Source: Paulownia fortunei (Eukaryota; Streptophyta; Magnoliopsida; Lamiales; Paulowniaceae). From it: 64,000 bases of DNA. This document shows, piece by piece, positions 1-13,482 of the stretch; within the stretch, counting starts at the first letter, position 1; each line of letters opens with the position of its first letter. The position numbers and the translations under genes were made by a program. The DNA is taken from contig CM033107.1 in the NCBI GenBank assembly GCA_019321725.1, positions 22,063,445 to 22,127,444 of the forward strand, read 5' to 3'. A model generated the notes under the pieces. That model saw only the letters and a program-made list of their open reading frames with translations. It did not search any database and was not told where the DNA came from.

Positions 1-94
1 GCATGGCAAGGGCAACACACCCAAATAGAGATCCAGAAGTGGAAAAACGGCAGGTATAATGATCCAAGCACATTTTATATTGACTCACGTTATA

Positions 95-2930
95 TCAATA
101 ACAAAAGTAGCAAGGGTAGCAGCAGCTTTTGTGACAACATGAACATATATTTAACTTAGGACATTTAGGATAACATGTACACCTTATGCAAGAGCAAGTT
201 GGGCAAGTTGGGCAAGTTGGGCAAGAAGGGCACTTGCACTTGGGTATGCAGCAACAATATTTCAGGCTACATTTGAACTTCTTAAAACATTGGCTATTCC
301 AGCAGGAGAAACAGTGGCACTTGGGTATTCCGCAGTTCACACATGGGTTGCTGCAACAATTACATATATTGCAGTCGCAGCAGCGTGGCATCTTAAGATG
401 AGACGAGCAACTACAACAGCAAATCCATGAAAAATTGAAACAGGATACTCCACTGCACCAAAAAGGTAACTCATGTTACACAAGCGCAAGTATCTACTGG
501 ACTAAAGAAGGTTCAGTATGTCGTCTCTGTATTTGTATTAATTATAGAGATAGCAATTATGGGTGAAGGGTAAAACGCTCGTGAGTAAGAAGACAGAGCA
601 AATTATAGTAAGAGTAACTGGTGAGCAGTGAGCACAATGCATATCCAAAGTTTTAAGAATAATTGCACGTACAGTGAAACTGCGATAAATTCTCATCCTT
701 GTTCGAATAAAGGAACTAGATAAGTTTGTATCACTTTGGAGAAAAATAAATGATAGAAAAAGTAATTAAGAATATATTTTTCCCCTTAAAGCAGTAGAAT
801 TAAGGTCTCAACACATTGCATCTAATCTTAGTTCTTCTAAGCAATTTCATGAAAAAGGAATATTCAAAAAGTAACACTTAAATTGAAGTATGGAGTTCAG
901 AGGTTGGTACCATATCCATTTCCAGAAGCGACATGATCTGCGAATCTTCTTGGTTCTGCTTTCAATGACCCAAAAAAAAGGATAATAAAAATGACAACTT
1001 AGCATTATGCATCAACATGTATGGAAAAGGGAATCAATTTCTTTTCTTACGTAGGTATGAGAGGATCTGCATTTGCTGTCACAAAATCTGCAACCCTGTC
1101 AAGTTGAAATATTCATTTTAACTGCAAATTGGTAATAAGATAGGAGCATGATTGACATAATATGAGGATTGAAAAACTATATTTGACGTGGTTGGATGTG
1201 TTCTTCCCAATGGATACTTGAATTCAAATTTCAAAGGTAATGCATTGCCAAAAAATAACCTACTCTTTACAGGATCTTGAAGCCAGTTGAAGGCCCTCAA
1301 TAGATTTCAATTCTTCCTGCTCACAAAAAAGTTCACATGAAATCTATTATTGATAAATAAGCTACATATTCAGTGCATAGAGCAGAAAATTTTTTTCTAG
1401 TTACTAATAAAATTGTTGGCAAGCAAAATGTTGCTTATAAATATGAAGCAAAAGATGCACACAAGCACATTCATCTCAATTTTGGTGCATAATTACAATC
1501 AACACTTAGAAGGGCTAAAACAGAATCAAGCCCCGTAAGAAAAGAAAATGATTTGAGCATGACACAATGCAGAGTAAGTTCTTATGAGATTACTACAGAT
1601 TGAGATAGCTCAAAACAAATTCATAAATCGTTCCCGTGGTGCAATCAGAACAGAGGAATGAACAGGGTGGAAACATATCAATACTTCACTACTCGGAAAA
1701 GCTTAATGATAATACCACGTTTTCTATTTCATTTGTGACAGAAGCTGAGAATAGTAGATGGCCAGTTCAAGAATCTGAATGCCACCATACCAGCCATAAA
1801 CAGTAAAGCATCCCTGTACATCACAAAATTTTAACATCTGAGGTCCCTTTGAATATTAGAAGCATCCAAGTGTTTGAAGTCCATATTAGATAGATTAAGG
1901 TTAAGAATGAAATTGATGAGATGCAGCTGTAAGAAGAGGAAGTGCTCGAGTGAAGTTTTCGCACATTTCTAACTGAGTCATCACTAATTTGATTCAAGTA
2001 ACAGGGTAAAACTGAAACGAGAGTCGCAAGAGTCTGAATCTCTGGCAAGTTGCCAAGTTCAAGAGTGTTCGAACTTCAAGTTAACTTCTAGTTAGCATGT
2101 TAGCTGTAAGCCTTTGTTGGGAACAGTAATCTTTAAAAGGAAATTGCTTGATTGAAGTGGTCCAAACTTTTCCAAAGTAAACATTTCAAACTCAAGTTGC
2201 ATAATACAAATAATCTACATTGGGCTCCAGGTGCCAGTATGGCATGAGACACACTACAAAAATATCAGGGATTTCGTTTTTCCACAAATAAACAACAGTG
2301 GGAGCCATCACTATGCTATAAAAATGAGGTTTCATTCAAGTCTTCCCCACTTACCTACCCCAAGAATTAAAAATAAGCTAAAAGATCATCAGTCAGCAAT
2401 CATAAGCAAATGCAAAAACACAAAAGCAATCAAAAAAGAATAAAAAAAGAACACATACATAGTACTTATGTTAAAGTTAAAAACAATCAGGTGTGATTAC
2501 AGAGAGCCATCTATTTTTAACTCAGTCCGGTGGATTTGCAAGAATTATGTTCTGAAGAACTAGAGTTTGGTAGAAATTGGCAAATGAAAAGAATTCTTGA
2601 AATCTAACTCCAATATTCTCCAAACCAACTGATCTTAGTAGCACTGAATCCTGAACTAAAATGAATTCAAAATTAGGCCGAATTAAACCAAGAGAAAGTC
2701 TACTCAAGCTCGCAAAACAACTGAAACCGAACAATTTGTACAGTGAAGATGCCAAGCATCATCAAACTTGATATACTAAAACTCACCTCAAGAAAACCAA
2801 TTTCCCTCTCCAGCATCTGGACTTTGGCCAACTCCCTCCGCTTCCCGTACAAATCCGGATACCCCGGCGGCGACTTAGGCTGCGGCGGTGGCAGTGATGG
2901 CACTGAACCATTTCCCTTTAAACCAGACAT
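95..2930 (-). CDS. Type-C heterotrimeric G-protein gamma subunit (AGG3/GS3/DEP1-like)
   Basis: This is a plant G-gamma subunit with a long cysteine-rich tail, the class that controls organ and seed size in other plants by pairing with G-beta at the plasma membrane. Five exons on the minus strand are 2930-2787, 1316-1264, 1095-1051, 955-911 and 452-95. They join in phase to 645 nt (214 residues). Residues about 25-65 hold the coiled-coil start of the GGL domain (KRRELAKVQMLEREIGFLE, then EELKSIEGLQLASR). Residues 67-80 (VADFVTANADPLIP) match the family's DPLIP region. The family motif RFWKWIC ends at residue 96. The remaining 119 residues contain about 39 cysteines in CC, CxC and PTC patterns and lack a terminal CaaX box, as is usual for type C. 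Introns are GT-AG; the first is 1.47 kb. What is inferred is the biological role; family membership is clear. Confidence 0.93.
195..227. repeat. 9-bp coding tandem repeat in the G-gamma cysteine tail
   Basis: The unit gggcaagtt is repeated just over three times. On the minus strand it encodes Pro-Thr-Cys triplets in the cysteine-rich tail. It is in frame, so copy changes would alter tail length without a frameshift. Confidence 0.85.
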
Positions 2931-4020
2931 TTCTCCAAGATCTTTTTACGCCCTTTTTCTCAATGTCTACTTACGTAATCATACAATAAGCACTAGAAAC
3001 CTCAAAAACAGAAGAAAGGGGTGAGCCAAATTGGCAAAATGCTAATTTTTAGTGTAGCGATACACTGATGAGGTTAAAGATTCAGACAAACACACATAGA
3101 CCCTGCAGAAAGACTGAAAGAGAGAGGGAAGGGGGGCAGAGAGAGGAAATGCTGTTAGGTATGGGAATGGGAAAACGAAAAGTTACAAGAAAGTAAAGAA
3201 GACAGAGGAAATAATTACTGAGTTTCTGACTATTGGGATAATTACAGGGGTCCAGGCCCCAAAAGTTCTGTCACACAACAACTATCGCCAGAACCATTGA
3301 CAGAACAAAGCTAGCAGCGTTACTATTGCTTTGCAACTGTAGACACACACATACATACATGCACAAATACCATACTATGAACAGAACAAATAATATAAAT
3401 GCCTGCATCACTGAATAAATAACTCATTTATTTCATCCCAACACTTGTCTGCAGTTGCAGTGATTTAATGAAGAAACTGTAAAAAAAGAAAACTTTCAGA
3501 AAAAGAGCAAAAGAAAAAAAAAAAAAGGAAAAATTAATCACAGCCCAGAATTTATTTACTGCTGGAGAGAGTAAAAAGTGGGCTATAATGGGAGGAAAAA
3601 GACTGCTTTCTCAACAATGATGGCGATGCTAATAGTGAAAAAAGCTGCAGAGGAGGACATACGCGAGTGGGGAAGGCTTGAGGTAGAAACAAATACTACT
3701 ACAAAATTGAGACGTTAAAGTAAGAGCTCTGTCACTCTTTTTTTTCACGCAGTGGACTGTGTTTCTGTGTGTATAATGTTGCGTTTCGATGTGTTGCAGA
3801 GATGTGCAGGGGTGGCAGTGGAAGGGGGGGTGGGGGTCGAAAAGCACGACGCCGTACCGCAGAGCACACGTGACTGCTGTGTAGGATGGAAGGAGAGATG
3901 AAAGTGAAGAGCAAAGTTTTATAATTTGACTGTGCTGTTAACTGTACTTTCATCCTCGTTTTTACAGTATTAGGTAAAAAAAAAAACTTCATAGATTTGC
4001 TTTCGTCATATGCACTTGGG
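2931..4020 (-). promoter_or_regulatory. Presumed 5' UTR and promoter region of the G-gamma gene
   Basis: This stretch lies directly upstream of the G-gamma start codon. It is less AT-rich than the DNA beyond it. It holds a purine-rich tract on the plus strand at about 3110-3150, so pyrimidine-rich on the coding strand, as is common in plant leaders. I see no clear TATA box whose position fixes the transcription start. Confidence 0.4.
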
Positions 4021-6014
4021 GAGAATAAAAGAATCTCTGTTGCTGTTTAACACTTGTTTTTGTAATTCAAATCTTACCGTCATTTATTAAATTATTTTAT
4101 GAATTTTTATCGAATTTCTTTGTATTTTTTTTCATCTTCTATAATTTTAGTACAGAATTATAACTGATTTATTCGGGTGGATTTAATTAATTAATTATTT
4201 TTCAAATTAAAAATAGTGAACGAAACACAGGTAATATACGACATTTTTCATTCAAAATAATATTAATAATAAAACAGCTGTATATTACTCAACTAATTAG
4301 ACTAATGTGTTGTTCAAATTGTTCATCAATTGTTTTTGGAAAAACAACTCATGGTCTCATTAATTATTGTGATATTTTGATTTTAAATTTTTTATTTTGA
4401 AAAATGACAATAAAAGAAAAGTGAAAAAGTGGTGATGAAGGAAAAGCAATGGTAATGCAAAAATATATAAATAAATAAATTCATTTTTTTTTAAATTATT
4501 GAATCAACCAATAATTCATTGGCATTGATGGAAGTGTTGATTTTGAACCTAACAGCATTTACTCGAAACCATTGGCGATGTAGTGTATAGCTCAAGGCAT
4601 GTACTTGATGTCAAATTGGCAATACTCCTGTTTGCTATGTCCCACTTTCACCAATAATAAAGTAATCAACTATAAATAAATAAAAATAACTAAAATATTA
4701 AGTTACAAATAATGTCAATCCACGAGGAAAATCAATTTAAACAACATAAAAGTATTGTATAAACTTTTTTTTGGATTTAAATTCCTCTATGTTTGTCTCT
4801 CACCTTTTTTTTCTTTTTAATCCGATTATTCATATTTGATCTGACTAATAAATTCGAATCAAACTCAAATTCTATTCAAATTCATTCTATTTGGAATGAC
4901 TCTAAAATTCTATATGAATCCCGCGTTTTAGTTTTCAAAAACTAAAATGCACACATATTAATGTGTATGGCTATTTTTAAAAAATAAAAAAATATAATTT
5001 AAAATTATAAAATAAATTTAGAAAGTCCAATCCATCGAATCTAGAATTTGGAATGAGATGGCCCAAGTCCATATAAATTTTATTGAGTTGGGTCCTAAAT
5101 TTTAATAAATCTATCCAAAATTCAACTTCTTATTACCCTTACATATGAATTGATAATTCATTGATTTGAATATCGAAAATTATAATCCCGCTCGAGTTTA
5201 GGAACCAAGACACTAACATGGCTATGTCTAACAAAATGTTAACTTTATATTTATCTAATAATTGGACTATATTGGAAATTAGTCTTAGAATATCAAACAC
5301 TTTTTATTAACTATAAAAACATAATAGCAAATTATGGATTTTTTTTTTAATTTGAACCTGAAAAAAGAGAAGAGACAAAATTCGAATTTCTACCTCATTT
5401 ATAAAATATGAGGTTAGCTACCACCATTTTTAATGAGTTTTCATGAATAGCAAATTATGAATCCATTTTTTGAAAAAAAAAATTATACACTTAAACCTTA
5501 GCCCTATACTGTTATGACAAATCTGCTATAACCAGTATAGGTCACTTAATCCTTTTCTTTCCATTTTTCATTTTAAGGCACAAAATTCTCTTACCCACCA
5601 AAGTTTTAAAACAACATTACATTTTAAAAATCTCCAAAATCTGATATTTATTATAATTTCATACACTTTCTTCTGCTAATTATTGCAAAAATAAAAAATA
5701 AAAAAATTGATGAACTACCTAATTTGTACAAGAAGTTGTTAAGGATGAAATGGATAACATTGTTATTTTAAGGCAACCAATTCATGATGCTTTTTTAATA
5801 AAAGATGAATGTTTTAATATGTAAAGAAGAATACATATTGCTATCAAAATAAAGTTTTAGACTAGTAAATTGTTATGGTGAAAGAGCCGCACATCCAACT
5901 TGCATAAATCAACTTTCATATATATATTTGCCCTAAATGCGTATACAAATGTAAATTAATTAAATATGCACCAGCTACTTAGAGTTGAAAAAATAACTAA
6001 ATAAATAATATGTT

Positions 6015-6045
<31 letters not shown>

Positions 6046-7990
6046 AGATAGCCCAATTTGCCTCATATATATATATATATATATATAACTTTCCAAAAAG
6101 AGGGTATTGGTTAGAAAGTTTTCGAGTAATAGTTTTTAAAAAAACAAATTACCTAAGCTGATATGTTAGTGGAACTATGATTATTGATTATCCCCTGGTT
6201 ATGCCTAAATCCATATATTTTACAAAGATGGAAGCTATAAGAAATGATAATAACAAAATGTTGAAGGATAATATTAGAATTGTCACCAGTAATATATATT
6301 AAATGACAATAATTTTTTTTTTTTGTAATAATAAAATTTTTCACAAACTTAAAAGTAGTATCAATATTTTTAATTGTTATTATTAATAATTAATGGTTTA
6401 CAATATGTGGCAAGTTTTCTTGTCAGTATACATGCGTGAGATAATTATCAATAGTAGCCATAGATACACAATTCTTGCATTTAATTGTTAATAATAATAA
6501 TTTTGTAATATTTTTTGTTATTATTAAATTTATAAAAATTATTATTATAACAAAAAAAAAAAAAAATTATTAGTGACAAAATTTAACACTGTTATCTAAC
6601 ACTTATCATTATTACTATTATTATTTTGTAGTTAAGACTATAGAGGATCACATTCAAAAAAATTGCTATGATGGCCTCCTCTCCTTTTATGATTTCCAAT
6701 TATCACGAGAATTTTTTTTAAAAAAAGCAAAAGGGGACTCAAATATCACTTGTTTGCCCTTCCTTAAACTAGCACACAAATTATCAAAAAGTTAAAGTAT
6801 GGGTCCCAGGTTGCTGACATTAGAATTATGAGACTGAAAAGTGTTGTAAGAAGGATCGCAGTTCCGCAGTTGGTACGATGGGATAGGTTTTAAGCCATAT
6901 AGGAGTGATTAAAAAGAAGGACAAAATATAATAAGATTCCCTGAATTTAATCTTATATTGCATTTATTCTCATGAATTTGCTAAAATAATATTCACATTC
7001 TTAATTAAATTTGAATATGATATTTAGATAAAATTGTCCTTTGTAAAATAAATTTATATAGTTTTCATTATATTTTGAATATTTATACCTCAATTTTAAT
7101 TTTAAATATATATATATTAAGTTATTTATAACTTAAATAATTCAAATTTTAAAAATTAAGTAATAATTGAGTATAATAAATATATAAGAAATATTAAACA
7201 TGAAAAAATATTTTAATTATTTGAATTTAAAATAAAATATTAACTATTTAATCTAAATGAATTTTAAACTCTTCAAATAAATATAAAAAAGTGTATTTTC
7301 AATCTAGTTTGATTTTATTTTTACTCTCGTTTTCCAAGTTTTTAGTATTTAGTGTTGTAAATATATTTATTAGATTTTTGTATAAAATAAAAATATGTTT
7401 GAATTAAATATATTTTTGTTTTGATTATTTATTCTATGACTTTTTTTTTGCATAAAAAGATATGATATATTCATAGTTCTGAAAAGGTATTTTGATGAAT
7501 CTATTTTTATTTTTAATTTTGATAAAAAAATAATAAAATAAATAATATTTATTATAAAAATGAGTAAAATAAATATATTTTTAAATTTTTAAATAGTAAA
7601 AATTGAAAAGATGTTTCATAGAAACCAAACCAAACCAAACTAGTTCTATGCTTCGATGGGCTTAAGAACAAGAAACACACAGTTACGCGACAATGATTGC
7701 TCACACGCAAGCACATTGCATTATGTGTATCATATGATTCATGGATATGAATACTTTAAAATGTATAGTCATCAATCTTTATCCAAAAGAGTCCATCCAA
7801 GATGATAAAATTTATATTTTAATTTAAATTTAGACAAGCAAACCAACCTTTTCTTATTTGTATAATTATTTATTTATGATAATTGCCCATCATTTTAATT
7901 TCTAAATTTTGAATTATTAAACTTATTTATCACTTATTTTTATATATAAATTAAAAACATTAATTTTTTGTACTTCTACGTGGGATAAAA
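4021..7990. other. AT-rich intergenic DNA, no gene seen
   Basis: Open frames here are short and show no family similarity. The stretch contains many A and T runs and the TA microsatellites listed separately. Confidence 0.6.
6016..6088. repeat. Two adjacent (TA)n microsatellites
   Basis: Alternating AT runs cover about 6016-6043 and 6065-6088, separated by about 20 bp of other sequence. Confidence 0.9.
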
Positions 7991-7995
7991 AATTA

Positions 7996-8336
7996 GGATA
8001 TCAATTGGGCGGGTTCAAACTGGAACTTGTTTTGTTTGTGACGGGTTTTTAAAATTGTAAATAAATTAATTTTCAATTCGTCCTTCTCCAATCCACCCTT
8101 TTTAATTTATTATATATGTATTTATCTGATATTATTTTTAAAAATATATATTTTTTAAAAGAATATTAATATTATTTTTTAAAAATATATATTTTTTAAT
8201 ATTTTTAAAATTATCAAACGAGTTTAAATAGGTCAAACCCATCAAATTATGATTCGGGGTAGGTGCGAGTCCTAAAAAATTTTGATGGAAATTTTTTTGA
8301 ATTTTGATGAATTCACCCTATTACCGCCTCGTTGTA
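7996..8336. mobile_element. Short hAT-like MITE, copy A (degraded)
   Basis: The left end (tcaattgggcgggttc) and the reverse complement of the right end (gaggcggtaatagggtg) are similar. The middle has the aaaatatatttttt tracts and the cgagttta/ggtcaaaccc words shared with the elements at 13.1, 19.6 and 20.4 kb. Its edges are approximate. hAT is suggested only by the end sequences. Confidence 0.4.
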
Positions 8337-8339
8337 TCT

Positions 8340-9240
8340 TTAATTAAAAATAAGTACATATAGAGTTTAAAGCCTAAACATTTATGACTTTAAGTTATGA
8401 ATCATACTAAATATTTTCTGGAATTGGAAATACGTTAGCGAATACGTTTTTAACATTTAATAAAATTTTGCAGTGTTTGACAAAAGCCTTTCTACAGGAA
8501 ACTGTTCTAAATTTAATTCTTTAATACTGCATAATGTTTAAATTTGAGCTACTCAACCTGACTTGATTTATTATCTATCAGAGTTCCTCCTGTGCATTGG
8601 AGCTTATTATATGTTTATCGTTTGAACAAAGTCTCAGCAACCCTGCTTTACAAATTAAAACAAATTTTTTTATTTATAAATTTTTTAATAGGAGGATACC
8701 CATTAATTTTTTAATTTTTTTTTACGTAATTCGAATCTATGATCAATTAGATTGTAAGTGCAATGGGCAATCTTTTTCTCGTCAGCTTTAATTAGATTTT
8801 TTATTTTTTTATTTTAAAGACAAGTATTGGTTATTTTACTGTATTTGAGATGACTCAAATTAATGACCAACCAAATAGGTGCAAAAACTTACCAATAAAT
8901 TATATTTACTCATCACAGTTATTAATTTTTTTATTATATAAACTTGACATCAAGTATGATGTGGGTAAAAAATACATTAGCAAAAAGACTAGATTACCCT
9001 TGTGAATTGGAAAATATGACATAACATGATTGAATTCACATATTTTTTTACGAGTCAAATCTGACCCAAACTAAGAACCGAGATCATATTTACAAAACAT
9101 GCGTATTAAACTTGGTTGGAAAAAACCACCTATAAGATCAAAGTACTGTAAATAAAGCCAAAAGGCTGCATTAAAAGCATATATGCATTTAAAACTTTCA
9201 AACTTAGACATTGGTTGTAACTAAAGATCACCTTAACAAG
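8340..9240. other. AT-rich intergenic DNA, no gene seen
   Basis: No coding exon, RNA gene or clear repeat boundary is visible. Confidence 0.5.
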
Positions 9241-9760
9241 CCGGAAATCAGTTCATGTTTGAATAACCAGGACCTAGGATTCGTTGGAAGGGATGCAGCG
9301 AACCTGAGACCTTGAGATCAAGTTCTTTTAGTGTCGCATCAAAGTGGAAACTGGTTTTCTAGACACTTGTACTTCATGTGTGAGCGGAATTAAATTTTTG
9401 CTTTGGTCATGTGGTCCTCGTCTGCTCAAATGGTTTCTTAAGGCTCGTTCGTGATTCGGATTTGGACCCGCAAGAGGCCGTTTAGGTCTTGAGACCTTGA
9501 CCCTTTTGGAAAGCAAGATTAAATAGAGTTTTTGGGCCACGTTTTGATTCTCTTCTCTCGAGTGGTTCTTTTCAATCACGCTAAATGAATGACAGATGCT
9601 AATTGGGCCATGCCCATTATTTGAAATAACTAATGGAAAGGGTGGGTCAGGTTAAAAGTGAGTCCGGTCAAAAAGAACATGTTGAGAGTTTGAATCGGTC
9701 AAAAATTGAGTAGGCTCGAGACGGAGAACCTTAGAGGTGGGGGGTGGTTTTGGGTAATGA
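9241..9760. other. Unidentified island of higher GC content
   Basis: This block is clearly richer in G and C than its flanks and is rich in words such as gaccttga, ctcgag and ggtca. On the minus strand an 83-residue frame is open at 9328-9579, with a basic, proline-containing translation that I do not recognise. It may be a decayed transposon or gene fragment. No splice structure or family motif supports a gene. Confidence 0.3.
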
Positions 9761-10826
9761 TTTTGTTAAGTAACATATTATGCTTTGTGTTTCCACACCT
9801 CTCAAATTACTGGTAAATTTCAAAAATAAATTTTGTTACGTAAATGAAATTTTATTGAATTTTTTTCCAAATTATTCCAAATATATCATATTACGAAATT
9901 TAAAAAGTTAACCAAATATTTCTGAATCTCATATCTATTACTGTGGTTGTAACATATTACATAAGTTTTGATTCAATTTGTCATTCTTAAATCATAACTA
10001 CTAACACTACAAAATTAACCAGAGATAATTTTGTGAATGAGTTGTGTCTCAAATCATATTTTTGTGAATGAGGTATGTCTGAATTGTAAATGTTAGAGAT
10101 TCCAATTCTTATAAAAGAACTAAAAAAATAAATAAATCATTTTGATCTCTTAAGATGAGCCATGCAAGTTATAGTCCATTCAAATTACTTGGACACATTC
10201 TTCAAATGCTCTACTGAGGATTTGCTGGTGATTCACATTTTTTTATTAGAATTAAAATGCACCACATTTTAACATCTTCTCAAATCAATTTCAATAAGCC
10301 AACTAAAGTATTAATGGTCAAGACAGAAAAGTCTAAACCAATTGGGGTAATTTTATGGAGATTTATTCTAGACATCCGAAGATTATTTTGCTCAAATTAT
10401 TCCCCTAACAGCTATTAGGCAGCCAAATTTCAAAAGGCACACGTACCCTTTTTTGAAAATTGCTCTAAAAGGCAATTCAATAATTCAATCATACGATTGT
10501 GATAAGATTGAAGTCCCAAAGGCTTAAGCAAGAAACGTTAAAATCAGGGAATGTAGTAATGTTTTTATGTATTGGACTACATACTCATAATGTATACACA
10601 TTGTTTCCACTGTATATTTATATTGAAGAAGATTCTTGTATTTTATTATAAGTAGTCAAAAAGAAAAACCTTGCCAAACTTTTGAATTCTGACAGCTTAT
10701 TTACAATAATTTACATTGTCTATAAATTGGATTGTTCGACGGACCAAGATTATGCTGATCAAAATCAAAGGAACCAGTCCAAGTATTGAGAACCAAAAGG
10801 CAATGGCTACAAAACCTGTCATCATC
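9761..10826. other. Intergenic DNA and presumed promoter of the LURP-one-related gene
   Basis: No other gene is seen. The final part, from about 10600, must contain the promoter and leader of the plus-strand gene that follows. I find no decisive core promoter motif. Confidence 0.4.
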
Positions 10827-11909
10827 ATGCCTATAGTGAGCAAGGTGTATTGTTCACCTTCTGAGGTGGTTCTTGCGGTTAGGAGGCGGCCAAACGTGGT
10901 GAATGGCGGTGGTTTCGCGGTGGCAGATTGCAGCCAAAGGGTGGTTTTCAGGGTTGATGGCTGTGGGATTCTTGGCAAGAAACAAGAGTTGATTCTCAGG
11001 GATGGGGAGGGAAATGCTTTGCTGCTCATCAGGCGCCAGGTACATTTTCTGAATACCACCAGAGCATCATTTACTTGACAGGCCAGCGACATGTTTTTTC
11101 TCCAAAAAAAACTTGTAATTTTCTGGTTCCTGTAAGAATATAATCAAAATTGAATCTCCTTTCTATAAAGGCACTCTATGAAGTAATTTTAAACAAAACC
11201 TAGTTGATGCTTTCTTTCTAACTTGTGTCTATCTACTTTTGTGGTTGTTTTTGGTGCAGGGAGCAATGATTGAAGCATTAAGCCTCACAAAGCGATGGAA
11301 AGGCTTCACTTATGACTTCTTAGGATCTCAAAAGCTTGTTTTCACCTTAAAAGAGCCCAATTCATGTTTTTCAAACAAGACTCCAATCAGAATCTCCCTT
11401 GAATCAAACGAGTCCAGCAGCTATGGCAGCTTTGAGATCAGGGGTGACTTCTCGGATCGATCTTGCACCATTGTCAACTCCACAGGACATTTAATAGCCC
11501 AGGTAAATTGCTGAACCAGCCAGCTTATAATTAGGAGCAATGCTACATAGCAGTCGTCTTTTCTTTTATTATTCTTTTTTTCTGGCAAATCCAACGACGA
11601 GCCAAAGTAGCTTGTCGTAAGTATCTTGCATCTACTGCCTCAGTGGTCATAGAATCAAGTCACCTCGACGAGAGTTGGAGAACTAATCAGTATCTTCCTC
11701 TCTATATATATATATTTGGAACTGTGGTTGAACAAAATTGTGCAATTCTTGTGTATGGTATGCAGATTGGTGTGAAGGAGGAGGTGGAGCAAGTAATGTC
11801 AGGCAGGGATTTGTACCATGTAAAAATAATGCCTGGAATTGATCAAGCCTTTGTCTTTGGAGTAATTGCTGTTCTTGACTACATATATGATGGATCCACA
11901 AGATGCTGA
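10827..11909 (+). CDS. LURP-one-related (LOR, DUF567) protein
   Basis: Three exons (10827-11039, 11260-11502, 11766-11909) join in phase 0 to a 199-residue protein, the usual size for this plant family with a tubby-like beta-barrel fold. Family features are the opening SKVYCSPSEVVLAVRRRP, the strand pair VVFRVDG and ELILRDGEGNALLLIRRQ, then KRWKGFTYDFL at the start of exon 2, and a C-terminal DLYHVKIMPGIDQAFVFG helix ending in a predicted buried segment. I chose the ATG at 10827 because the homologous core begins a few residues later; the ATG at 10803 would add eight residues. Some LOR members are induced by defence signals, but nothing here shows that for this gene. It ends convergent to the CCX gene 2.6 kb away. 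The long open frame on the opposite strand at 10697-11092 is its shadow. Confidence 0.88.
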
Positions 11910-13122
11910 ATTATTATTTGTGCACAAGGGAATACATATATATGGATTTGCAAATAAGTTATTCCACTTGTTGCATGAAAACATTCTTGATAAGTTTTCC
12001 AAGTTGATGCAGAAAAAAGCTTTATTCTTTTTTGTTTCTTTTGGAATATTAACTTTATGGGATATATAGCCTTTTTTTAATGTGTTTTAAAATTGTGTAG
12101 TACTGTAATTTTGAATCTTCAGTGAAATGTTTGGATATGCACCAGCTGTGCTGGTTGAAGTAACTTGAGTTTATTAGCCACTCAAGTAGATTAATTCTGT
12201 TGTGTTTCCTTTTAGAATTTAAAATAAGCCACTTTTTGTGAGAAATTTCAAAGGGTGTGGAATTTGAATTTGGAAAATCAAAATGACTACAAAGCTAGCT
12301 TGACTTTTTTCTTTTTTGCAGATAGATAGACATTGTCCAGATAAGTTTATAAGCTACTGAAATATTTTATAAGATATTTGAGCGCTAATAAAATATCTTA
12401 AAATATTTGATATTTTTTTGGAAAATAGACTCTTAAAAGCTCCTACAATAAGATTGTAAGATCTAATAGCTCTATAACCTTATGTTATTAAAATACTCAA
12501 AAACTTGTTTTTAAGATTTAACAATTTATAAACTTCGATAATATATTAAAAAACATAATTAATAAATTTATCCAAACGCTCTCGTAATGAAACCATTACT
12601 CAGCTTTATGGACTAAAATTTACAACCATACAAAAGGGTCTGCAACCCATTGTAGCCACATCCTTAAATTATTGGCATTTCATAGAAAATAACAAGGGAA
12701 TATTAAGGTTTCATAGTTATATATGATGATTCCTTCCTTTTAAGAAAAGTAAGAAAGAAAAGTGAAACTGATGCCTTAAGCTGCTTTTTGTTTCTTTTGC
12801 TTTGTATGCGTGCAAATAGGAATCAACAATTTTTTTTACCCGAAATATGAAAATGATGGCTTTGCAATATAATTCATGGGGCCGATTGGTAGGAGGAATG
12901 CACCTTCAATTCTCTATTCCAATTTAACTAATTTAAATTGCCAACAAGAATAAATATATGTATCTTTTTGGGACTAATCTTGCTTTCAGTAAGGTCTCCT
13001 CCTGAAAATTTATTGCCAATTGATTTCAGGTCGATTCTATTAGATGCAATTCTTTTCTATAGATTATTTGAGCTAAGATCCAATAATTGTACCACTATAA
13101 TAATTTATTATTATAATGTGAT
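11910..13122. other. 3' flank of the LOR gene and AT-rich DNA
   Basis: The first few hundred bases probably hold the 3' UTR. A possible MITE at about 12333-12590 has opposed ends, ccagataagtttata and taaatttatccaaacg. No gene is seen. Confidence 0.45.
12333..12590. mobile_element. Possible MITE with short inverted ends
   Basis: The left end reads ccagataagtttataagct. The right end reads taaatttatccaaacgct, whose reverse complement begins agcgtttggataaattta. The two match imperfectly. The motif resembles widespread plant MITE termini. The superfamily is not determined. Confidence 0.35.
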
Positions 13123-13482
13123 TAGGGATGACAATTGATCGAATTTGAATTTGATCTATTTGGACTCAAGACCTAGATTTTTAAAAATCCAAATCTACCA
13201 TAAATTCAGATTTGGTAGGTAGACTCGTTAAACTTATTTTATAATTTTAAAAAATTATAAAAAATATATTTTTAAAGAATAATACTATTCAATCTTTCTA
13301 AAAAATTATTTTTGAAAAAAATCATATATATATATATATAATTTAAAATAACAAAATTAAACAAATTAGGTCGGATCGGGTCAAGTTTGAAAATGAAGAA
13401 CTCGATTCAAAACCATTTATATTTTTAAAACTCACCCCAAGCAGGACAAATTCATATTTGAACCCGCCTATTATCATTCCTA
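13123..13482. mobile_element. Short hAT-like MITE, copy B
   Basis: The ends are TAGGGATGACAAT and ATTATCATTCCTA, inverted with two mismatches over 13 bases. Flanks AATGTGAT and AATACTAT are compatible with a decayed 8-bp target duplication. The interior is AT-rich and shares the cgggt/cgagtt words of the related copies. There is no coding capacity. Confidence 0.6.

Noticed and set aside
10697..11092. 131-residue minus-strand frame over LOR exon 1
   Set aside because: It mirrors the coding exon of the plus-strand LURP-one-related gene, which has family motifs and correct splicing.
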